The position numbers were made by a program, and so were the translations under genes. A stretch of DNA of 64,000 nt from Notospermus geniculatus (Eukaryota > Nemertea > Pilidiophora > Heteronemertea > Lineidae), in contig NMRB01000405.1 in the NCBI GenBank assembly GCA_002633025.1, positions 333,197-397,196 of the forward strand, read 5' to 3'. Shown in pieces: positions 29,901 to 41,900 of this stretch. Position 1 is the stretch's first letter; each line of letters starts with the position of its first letter. Under the pieces are notes generated by a model that saw only the letters and a list, made by a program, of their open reading frames with translations, had not been told where the DNA came from and did not search any database.

Positions 29901-32900
29901 TTGAACGCGTCGGCTGCAGACTTTGTCAAGAAGGGAAGACGCATTCGACGAACTTGTGCAATGGTCGCCTAGGAAACGGGCGCCTCGTGCGGGATAACTC
30001 ATTCTGTGAATTACATACAGTAAGTGACTGCTGACACATGGTTTTTATGATTTTGTACTTTCTTTATACTTTGCTAAGTGTCCAGTCACAATCTGTATGC
30101 ATATTTTTACATTTCCATTCATCGTTTGAATTGTTCCATTTATTTGTGGTGTGCATGCTACTGTGAATATGGTGAGAAAGTGACACTGTTCAGAACAGAT
30201 GAACACTTCACAGTCAACAGCATCTGTGAACAACTGGCAATCTGATTACATCCGGGAGATGCTCCTATTTGATTCCTTCAACACTACAGTTCTTTGTCAT
30301 TCACCACTCCACAGTGGATGTCATGTGCAATGTTGCAACTCAAAACTGAGATTATACATGTGCATTACCGTACTATAGTGTTGGGTTTTCACTTCACTCA
30401 TGCATCATCGTCTGATGTTGACGCCGACTTGGTTGACACTGTCCGGTCACCTTGCTGTCTGATGACAGTGGACATCAACATCATGCAATGACGATTGCTG
30501 ATGGCTAGCAATGTTGCACACCAAGTTGATGGAAGAAGTGTAAAGGTGCTGAATTCATCCATTCTACTCATTTGACCATCAACATTTCCAGACTGCATCT
30601 GTTTCGGCAGGGCCACTTGCTGCCCATTTCTGTGACAAATGGCCTTGATTTATTGATTTCAGACTGTGTTCTTGGATATTTTTGGTGAGCACATGTCTCA
30701 TTGGTCATAATTATTCACAGCAGCTTGTGTCCAAGGGCCGAAGTCCATTTTTCAAGATGGCTACCTGGCGGCCATATTTGAAGTCCCACTGGATCAAAAT
30801 GTGGTACACTTGTAGGGTGCCTAGATATATCTTGAAGTTCTTGATCAGCTAAATGACTTAAACTGACAATAACCAACTGAAGCACAGACTACTAATATAA
30901 GCATCAGTAATTTCCTTTCCATGAATGCTTTCTAAAAGCTACCAACAATTTACAGCAACGCTCCCTACACCAATCAGTTTGCCAGTTGATCATAGTAACA
31001 TTATCACCATTTTGAGTTCTATGGATGCGGGTGCTCAATCCTCATGACACTATTGGACAATTCCTCAGACTAACACAACACAAGTTGCTCGAGCATTTTG
31101 ATTACAAGAAATTTTGTCAAAAGTATTAAATTTTTCATGAATTTTCATACAATAAATTGGATGAAAACACCATCAGATTCCATGGCAAAATTCAGTTTAC
31201 TAACACCTTTCCTGCATCCAGCACGTCAATGCCAACAACCGTACCAACCTTCAGAAGCTTGAAGGTACGCCTACACACACATGATTGCAAGTACCGGTAG
31301 GCCTACCTCCAGTTGCTCTGGCACTCAGAGAGAGGCCACAAATATTACAATGCCTGAATCATGCATGCAGCATATCAGTTTCCAATCCGCCTAACCATTC
31401 ACAACATTCTTTCAAGACAAAGGAATGATATCCTGATATTTCATGGGGAGGGCCATATTGATGATGCAAGGTGGGTAAATGACATTTGAATACACCATAT
31501 TTCCAAGGTCAGTGTGACAATGTCAAATACAAGAGTTTGCAAAGCAAAAATCCTTTAATAAAACCTCGCAAGTTGCCGAAACACAGTATAGGCCTACCAG
31601 GTGGCAGGTATGAAAACATGAAGTGCACTTATGGAAAAAAAACTTACGGCAACCTCATAGTTAGGCCTTCTCAGTGAAGAAATTGTTTCCAATTGAATTT
31701 ACAACAAATCAGACCAAAGCACAGACAATCCTGCACTTCGAACTTGGCCGGAAAGGGCTGAGGTTGTCTCAGGTCATTCTTCTCGGTTCCCCAAGGACTA
31801 CAGTGGGATATCTAAAGCCTAGCGTACATCACACTTGCGACTGGAGACAACTAGTCGTCACTGAGCTGCTGGCGACTGGGAGAATCTAGCTGGAACTGGA
31901 GGCGACTGATCAGTCACCAGAAACGGTCGATGTACGCACCCTTGCGACTCGCTGGAACTGAGATTTTGCCAGTCGCCGCAAGTTATCAGTACACATGTTC
32001 AACTTTCTAGCGACTAGTTGTACCCAGTTTCGTTTAGTCGCTGCGATGTACGCGGGCTTGCGACTGATCAGTGCCAGTTTTCTGAACGAAACCTAGTCTC
32101 CTCGAGTCTCAACGCCGTGGATGTTACCTGAGTTGCTGCCAGTTGCAAGTGCGATGTATGCAGTCAGGACATGATGACTGATTGGATCCACCTAGTTTTA
32201 CTGAGTTGCCGAATGTACGCACGCAGTGGCTTAACTTTACTGGAATTGGGTGAGTAAGTGAAGAAGTCACTTTGGAGTGAAGCAGAAGGTCTGATATCTC
32301 ACCATACAACTTCTATTAAATGACATTTGAATACACCATATTTCCAAGGTCAGTGTGACAATGTCAAATACAAGAGTTTGCAAAGCAAAAATCCTTTAAT
32401 AAAACCTCGCAGGTTGCCGAAACACAGTATAGGCCTACCAGGTGGCAGGTATGAAAACATGAAGTGCACTTATGGAAAAAAAACTTACGGCAACCTCATA
32501 GTTAGGCCTTCTCAGTGAAGAAATTGTTTCCAATTGAATTTACAACAAATCAGACCAAAGCACAGACAATCCTGCACTTTGAACTTGGCCGGAAAGGGCT
32601 GAGGTTGTCTCAGGTAATTCTTCTCGGTTCCCCATGGACTACAGTGGGATATCTAAAGCCTAGCGTACATCACACTTGCGACTGGAGACAACTAGTCGCC
32701 ACTGAGCTGCTGGCGACTGGGAGAATCTAGCTGAAACTGGAGGCGACTGATCAGTCGCCAGAAACGGTCGATGCACACACCCTTGCGACTTACTGGAACT
32801 GAGATTTTGCCAGTCACCACGAGTTACGCATGTTCAACTTTCTAGCGACTAGTTGTACCGGTACCCAGTTTCGTTCAGTCGCTGCGATGTACGCGGGCTT

Positions 32901-35900
32901 GCGACTAATCAGTGCCAGTTTTCTGAACGAAACTTAGTCTCGTCGAGTCTCAACGCCGCAGATGTTACCTGAGTTGCTGCCGCAGTTGCAAGTGCAATGT
33001 ACGCGGTCAGGACATGACGACTGATTGGATCCACCTAGTTTTACTGAGTTGCCGAATGTACGCAAGTTACTTCCAGTTGCAATGCGATGTACGCCTGGCT
33101 TAACTTTACTGGAATTGGGTGAGTAAGTGAAGAAGTCACTTTGGAGTGAAGCAGAAGGTCTGATATCTCACCATACAACTTCTATTATCACTGTGGTCCA
33201 AAGGTAGGATCATTGGTCTCAAAAACTACACTTCCAAGGTGGAGGTTGAGATTTTACTTCGGACAAACTAAGGAGCAGAATTTGGAGAGGAATACGCCAA
33301 TAAGGCAGAGTTCAGTCTACAAAAAGCTGATCTTGAGCGATTCGGATGTCATTAATCATTTCTTCTGGTTTCAGACTGCCTTACCAATACCAGGTCATTG
33401 AGTAGTAATCTAATCCTTCCAATACCATTGAATCCTGCCACCATATCCTCAAGTACGGTACTGATACTCAAATCATTGCCAAAAACTCGTGTTCAAACCA
33501 GCACAAATAAACCTTTTATCCCATGAAAAGACTAAGTCATAATACTGCGCCAGATAAGATTCCGCTACATATTTTGATTTTCATTGAGTAGTAATCTAAT
33601 CCTTCCAATACCATTGAATCCTGCCACCATATCCTCAAGTACGGTACTGATACTCAAATCATTGCCAAAAACTCGTTCAAACCAGCACAAATAAACCTTT
33701 TATCCCATGAAAAGACTAAGTCATAATACTGCGCCAGATAAGATTCCGCTACATATTTTGATTTTCTGATGGACAAAACACGCTGAATGCTTTATACTTG
33801 ATTAGGATAACACACGTTAAATAGAACAGTAGGCTATTTCAGCCTTCCTGGGGATCTTATTTCGTGATCTGCTTCATAATATTGCCATTAACTGCTTTAC
33901 CCTTATCCCTTAAGTCCTCTTTATCGGTACCAATAGGTCACAGCTTCTTCCTAAAAGAAACCCAACATGAAGCAATCGCTCCAGACCCTCAGAGATAAAA
34001 GAAGGAATGTTATCTGAAACAGTGTACACGTATATTGTCCTGGGCGGGCCGTCACGAAACTCCGATAGCACTAACAATGCCTAACAGAGAGGTATGCAAT
34101 GGCTTTTACCATTACAGAATTTCTCTGTTAGGCCCTGTTAGTGCTATCGTAGTTTCGTGGCGGTCGCCCCTGGGATTCAACTAACTGGCTGGCAACCGAA
34201 GTCATCTCCACCTCTCCACCGAGGAAGACTTACAGATGATCAAATGATCACAGCCAATTTGGCAAGTCCAGAAATCCTGAGACTTTAGTTCCAGCTGATG
34301 GGCCAGGATGGTCCACAAGTTGCCCTCACAACATCAAGAAGAACTTTCCACTGGTGCTTCGGGTATTCAAATGATGCTGCACAATAAAGTTGTTGCTTTG
34401 TCCCGTGACACATTAGTTATATGGCTTTCCATCTTTAGCTGTTGTTAGTTTCAACTTTTTGGGAGGATTGGTGAGGAGAAAGGGGACATTAGGACACAAT
34501 AAATGAATGAAGTGCGTGCTCCTTCCTCATTAGTCATGTCTACAGTGAAGCTTGTTGTTGGCAGGGTCCAGAGAGGATAATCAGTTCTTACACAAATGGA
34601 TGGAAATATTAGGCCTACTTCGCGCAAGATATGATAAGGTCTTCCCAAGTGAGGGAGTTTTCAACACTTACTTCATCGAGTATGGTTTATCTCTATAAAC
34701 ATGATAAACACTACTTCATAGCCATGCACATTGGCAGAAATTTGCCAAAGTATAAGTCCAAGGCAGGCATAAAGCAGATGGTAATGTGAGGTGTTGGTGT
34801 TCATTGGTCTGGACACCCTTTCCTTGCATGCCAGGACAAGAGGCCCATGGGCCTGGTGCTCAGCTGACCATGACCTGCCAACCAGGAAAATGCCTTTGAC
34901 TTTTAAGGTGTCCAACTGGAACAGGCAAGACTTCACAGTAGACATGACTATTATTTTTTATTCAACATTTGAGAGAAATGACACCTAAAACCTGCCATAT
35001 GCAGTCAAATTTTCATCAAAATTTCTGAATACATGCTTAATAAAGGCTTACATGTGGGAGTACATCTCAGGCCCACAGGTCATCAATCTGATTTCCTAGA
35101 AATGTATGAAAAGTTTGATCATGTACGGCATGCATTAGTCATCCTAACTTCACACATCAGCCACTAATCAATCATAAATCCTCCAAAAAATACAGATGTC
35201 TCATTGGAATATGATAATCGATCCAGTCATACTATTTTTCCATTCATACAACTGAACAGCACCCATGACAGGCATCGCAAAACAGATCTTGTCTCAATCA
35301 ACAGACATTGGCAGCTTTTCAGAGACACTGACGGGTGATCCAGTCACACATCTCGGCCAGTCTACAATTAGTATTCATTGCCAAGATGATAACAGTACCA
35401 GGGTCTTTGCCAGGAACGCTGACTTCAGCAGCACAGGTCGGCCGTGTGGTTCTTTCCTGTCATCTTCATAGAGTTTACATGTATAAGCATATAAATCCCA
35501 CAATAAATGCACACTTGAATGCTTCCCTTCAGTGTCACACAACTGACTGAACATATAAAACATAGCCTGCGTTAATTCCATAATCCCCATCAACTCTGTT
35601 CCTGTATCACCAAAAGATTACGTAACTACATGTATTTTGTAACTTACAACTAGGCCTAGTCAAATTAATTTGTGTGTGTGTGACCTATTGTAACTAAAAC
35701 CTTATCAGCCAACATGCCAAGGTCAAAACATACACTTATAATATCAATGATAACTGATATGCAATCTTACTGGACGATTTCCCTGTGCTCGCTCTTATTC
35801 GCTTGCGCCAATAACAAGGAGGTGCTAGCGGCCCACGCCATCTTGCCCACGGAATATTCAACAGGTTCATCAAGAAGCAGGTTCAGTGCTTCTATATGGC

Positions 35901-38900
35901 CAGTATTGCTTCTGATGGACTGGTGAAGAGGGGAACAACCAAGGAACACGCATACTGTACTGGACGGTGCGGGAGAGTGCCATCAGAAATATGGATTGAT
36001 GAAATGCCACGACAGGACTTCATAGACATCAGTGTTGCTCAAGGAGCAGCTCGCCCAATGTGCCGATTTAATGCAGAACTACACTAAAGAGTATTTCCCA
36101 TTAATTCTGAATAACGATTTGAAAGCAAGAGCAAGGCCAACTTGATATGAATGGTTCTTATCATTTGCATTTATGTAGAGGGGAATCGAGAGACAAAAAT
36201 GCAGTTTCTTGAGATGAAGGCAGACGGAATGACACATGTGTAACTGGGTCTAACGTTTCAAAACAGATATTCATGCATATCCTTGGTCAAACTGGCGATG
36301 TTTTGCTGCCAAGAAACTGCATATAGCAAAAAACAGTTTGACCACTGATTACTCTACAAACGCCTCCATAGCTGGACCTGTTACATGTTCTCGTCACCAT
36401 CATACCTGATGTATGCAAGAATAACAGAAGATGCATTTGCACTGTGGCAGGCAAAAGAACTCTATCATTATCTGCTGTTTTTATATCAATACTAGTACGT
36501 CTGCCACTGACAAGTCCTCAATGAGGAGTTCCTCAGACAGGATAAACCAACTTGGAAGATGTCAGTACCAGACTCTCCTACCATACATAAGATGCAAAGT
36601 GGACAGTTTTTTCTTGAGATCTAGTAAAGCCCTTTCAAGACAGACATCGAAATGTTGCCGAAAAAGTTTCCTCATATTAACTTGACAACTGATCAAATCA
36701 AGCCCTCAGACATGTTGTTGAACTGACTGTCAGCACGAGAGAAGAGACATTTTATTAGATTGCCAGAAGTTGTACATCACGATATCGTTCAGGAACACTG
36801 AAGCATTCCTAAATTAACTTACAGAAGCTTTGCAAGATCACTGAGAAAGAACTTCCAGTTCTCTTGCATGGCGAGAATTCTCTTAGCAGGGGGTAACTTC
36901 CATGGTATTGATGCAATGTGATGCATAAAAACATATTTTGAAAGATGACTTGGATTTTGGATTTAAGGTTTTGCAATTTGAGCTAAGTCACCCTGACTCT
37001 GTGTGATCTTCACTACAAAATACAATGTTCCACAGCTCCACACTCAAAAATCTCGATGCTTGTCATGAAGGTGAAGTATATTGATACAATAAATAAGATG
37101 AGGAGTTAGGATGGCATTTTCATTACACAGCTTTCCTTCAGTTAGTCTATTGCTGAATGCATCGTTGTTGTACTTATCGTGAATATGGCTGTATTCATTG
37201 TTTTTACTCATCATGAATATTGCTGTATTCGTTGTTGTTGTACTCATCATGAATAGTGCTGTGTTCATCGTTGTTGTACTCCCCAGGAATATTGCTGTAT
37301 TCTTTCGTTGTTGTACTCATCATGAATATTGCTGTATTCATCTTTGTTGTACCAGTACCAGGTTGTACTCATCATGAATATTGCTGTATTCATCCTTGTA
37401 CTCATCAGAAATATTGCTTTATTCATCGTTGTTGTACTCATGGATATTCACTGCTGTATTCATCATTGCTGTATTCACCATTAACGTTGTTGTATTCATC
37501 ATGAATACCTCCATATTCATCCATTCCATGCCCTATAGGGTTTTCATGTCACTGCACTGCTTCAGATTAACAGCTTCTATTTCTCTCTTTTTTTAGATCT
37601 ACTCATTATCCTGATATTTACCCTCCAAACCAGTCAAAAGACTCCATCCAAATAATCAAGTCACCGTCATCCTCGACAACTAACACATCAAGACTTTGTA
37701 ACCTGCTGGTGGTGGCCCTGCATGCTTGTCTCTTCTTCCGTCACAGCTTACATCAGGAAAGAACACATCCTGTCTGTGGTGGAGGACGCGGATTAACACT
37801 AACAGCACTGTCCCTGGTGGCTGTTTCTCTAACTACTCAACCCGTCTGCTACAACCTTTGTTACAATCCTGAGATCAGGATTCTTTCAAAAGAAGCGATT
37901 TCTTGTTACATGTACATGTAGCTTCTCAATCACATGAACGGCATGATAGGAAAGTCCTACCGGTAAGAAGAGAACAGCTTTAATGTCATGTTACAGAGCT
38001 ATGGCAAAAAAACACTGTGCCATGGGTGCATGGTCAAAGCAGTTTTCGATAATGACAAAACCCAAACTGAGAAGAGCATTAGTCAGACATTGAAATGAAA
38101 TAATTCTGAGAGGTTGAAGTCAAGAACATCCTTCATTAAGCCAACTTTTTTGATCATTCAAGTGATCATCTCGAGCTCATTAGTCTTATTTTCATTACAA
38201 TATCGGAACAGTTCAATGGCTTCACAATGAGCACAAGACATTAAGAAAATTTGAGAGAGGCATCGAAGATATGCAGAACTTACCATTCAAATGAGCTTCA
38301 CTTCATTTCATGAAGTTTTAATAAGTGGTGAGTGGAAGCACAGTGGAAGATTGCGTCGATATGATTATTGTGACAGATCGTTATGACACAGCGAGAGATT
38401 CTGCTCCAGGCAGAAAGTTATTAGCTCAGTGTCATGATGCTAGGAAGCTAGAATTTGCTAGTGAATCATTCTTTGCTTTTTCTAGACAGTAAACCAAACG
38501 TCTTGGTCATGTAACTGGCAAAATGCTGTGACGCTGAAAACTTCAGTAACTTGCCAGCAGTCAGGAGCCGAGACAAACCCCACCTCTTTTTCAGAATACA
38601 GAGGTCGTACTGCTATTCAGATGGTCAAATCACACAACCAACACCCACAGCTTACACTTGACATGATACTCACATATTGCTGCATTCGGAAAAAATATCT
38701 CCGCACAGCAGCGATATGGGAAGTACACCAAATTTCTGCATGTTTTTAGATTTACATCATCTGATGCTGCTCTTCATGCATAAGTATGTGCATCAGTTTA
38801 CCAATATGATGGAGCCAAAATATGGATAACAGACTGCATCTTTGTCTTTCGATCCTTGAGTTGGTAATGTTGGTGTACTCAAGATGCCAACAAGCTTTTT

Positions 38901-41900
38901 TTAAAAATACATGTACTAGTATTGTATTGTCGTCTGTAGACAACACATAAGCGTGAGATCTTGTTATGAACAGGGAGTGCGATGATGCTGTGAGGAGCAG
39001 AGTTGAAAAACATTCTTTTTAGAGCAGAAAATGAAGGCAATGTAATCAATGGATGAACTCTGGCAAGGCCAACCAATAAAATCTGATATCTTTTATGGAA
39101 AAATTTTATGACGATTTTTCCCAGCTGCAAAAATGGAATGCAAGAGATATGACAGCAAAGCTGTAGATGGATTAGATAGATTTGGAGTCATGCTATTGGC
39201 TATTAGAGGCTCCAACATACTTGGTAAATTCTTAGCTCCATGATGAGCCCAATCTGTTTGCCAACGTAAGATTTAGTCAATGGTAGCAAAAGATGGTGGT
39301 TGACCACGCAAAAGCACATACTCTATACGACAAGATCTCGCTCTGTACACAAAGTTTTCTAAAGCAGCAAAAAGTCATTAACATGCAGAAGCTCCATCCA
39401 ACTGCATTAATATATCACTTGACTCAGATGCCAGTGAAAAGGATTTCAGTATGCTAAATGCCAATAAGCTGAGTATGGGCATATTTCAACTGTGGTGAAA
39501 CCAATTTCTGTTGTTTAACCCTTTCCTACCAGCAATGTGTAGGCCTTATGAAATGGGTGTTGAAGAAAGCGACGTCTTCCAAATGACAAACTGGTAGGAG
39601 GTGGTCTGATGAAATATCAATTGAGTGGGTAGTGCAGTGGCAGCATCCAAGCCTGCCACCAATGCGGTCATGGGTTCAATTCCAGGTCATGCCAGTGATT
39701 TTAAGAGTAGGCCTAGATCTCGCCTCACCGGGGCTTCAGTTTTCTCCTATAATTGCAGAAATATCACCTTTTATTGTTTGGGTGAGTGGCTATGATATTC
39801 AGCGTTGCTGCTTGCACTCGTGAGGTAATATTTTTGAAATACCGAGTGCATTAAACAGTGATTTCTTTCTGCTGTCTCTCTCTGAATGCACCTTATCGAA
39901 AGTAAAGAGGCAGTTTGTGTACCCTGTAATTCATACTGCTTCAGTGGTGCGAAATAAATTGACATTGACCAAATTACTGTCACAAGACCACTGGTGTGAT
40001 ATCACGGCCACCTCCATAATCAATAGGTAAATTACCTGAGTGTAAGGGGCAGGGGAGACTATCCATCTACTGGCAGTGTTGAAATTTGAAGCAGGTATTG
40101 CTATATCCACCATCAACGATAAGAGGATCAGTGCTCAATGATGTTGCGAAAGGGGAAACTTCGATGTTCAAAAGTGCCGACCATGGTTCACCGGATTCAT
40201 GACTTTTGTTTTTATGTCAAAGGAAAAAGAGTAGTGAGGGTGTACAGTAATGAGTTCAAAACCCAGTGGAGGATCCAAGGGGGGNNNNNNNNNNNNNNNN
40301 NNNNNNNNNNNNNNNNNNNNNNNNNNNNNNNNNNNNNNNNNNNNNNNNNNNNNNNNNNNNNNNNNNNNNNNNNNNNNNNNNNNNNNNNNNNNNNNNNNNN
40401 NNNNNNNNNNNNNNNNNNNNNNNNAAAAATGAGATAAAGACGTTGCCGAAATCATCATCTATGTCTTCATTTTAAGGAAAAAAGCATTGCAAAATTGCAG
40501 ACATTTTCTTCTGCTACAAGATGGTGTAAATTTTAATGCCAGGTGACCGAAACGAAAGGGTGATTTTCACGCCAGAAATAAATAGAAATAACGTTAGAAA
40601 AAAGAAACTTCGGTCGCACTGCTCACAGCGCCGCGTCGTGACGTTAGTTCCTCCGGTTCCTCATTGTATCTGATCGATCCTTGTGAAGAGACACCAGTAC
40701 ATCTGATTTCCAGCCCTTCAAACCAAGATTCTGGGCCCTTAACCTGCAGCCCAAAGGCGATGATTATGATGACAGAATATGAATAGTTGTACTTAAAGGC
40801 TGTGCCCTTCAATTCATTTCTTTATTTTCCATGTACTTGTGCATTTGTTTCAGTGCCGATCAAGCCCGAAAACTTGCCAGGTTATTGCCATGACTGTACA
40901 ACATGTGTGCAACCAGAGTAGCAAAATCTCATCATTTTGAGTACCGGTATGTATAGACTTTGAAAATTTGTATAGGCCTAGTATACGGGTTTCTGCCAGA
41001 AGAATACAGAGGCAGAGTTGAGAAAAGTTACAAGTCAGGCTTGTAAAGGGTAAGGGTTTTTTATTTGGTGGAAACCCATTTTCACTTGGAAGAGGGGCAC
41101 AGCATATCGTGTGAAGAAATCAGTCTGGTTTGAAGGGTTGACCTCTGCAATTGAAATGGAGCAACAGCTAGGTGATCCAATATCAAAGAATAAAACAGGG
41201 AAATTTTGCATTCCTCTTATATTGAGTCTATGAATGGAGGGCTATACAAAGATGTAAGAGTAAAACAGGTCCATTGGAACAAAGGCCAAACAGCCATTGG
41301 GGCAGTGCCATCCTTGGTATTAAAGTGAGATCTTTAGATGTCAGAAGACAACAAGCCCCCTCCTTGGTTCTGACACCTATAGAAAGTGGCCCACTTTCTT
41401 TCACCATTGAGGCCACTGACTAGCAAGCGACATTTGTCACTGGTGTAGAACAGCCTCGGCTAGGTTCAGAAAACTTACATGTGTGCAAGAGGCCACAGTT
41501 GAGCAATGAACAAATGGTAGTCATTTTCAAGCAGACGTAATTTTCAAGCAGATGTTGAGAAGGCCCTGAATTATTATTTCGAGGTAAACAGTGGCCATTT
41601 TCAGGATCCTGCTCACTGCTCCATTGTATTGTAAGTTACATTCATCATCTACATGTATATGTACGCACAATTTTATGCCACGTAAAGCACGATCCACTTT
41701 GTCAAATTTTGGATCAAATTTCTGCGCATGCCAATTCAGGGTACACGGTTTCATACAATTATGTATACTGTGTAAGCCCAATTTAGCATTTTCAGAAGAT
41801 TTGATCAAAATATTTGACATTATGGATCGTGCTTTAGAATCCAATAAAATATTTTTACACCGAGTACCTGTCTCTTTTTATTCACTTATAATTGTATTTA

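Noticed and set aside
31486-32730. Duplicated small frames (63 and 71 codons, each twice)
   Set aside because: Their conservation comes from the recent tandem duplication and not from selection; they have no known relatives.
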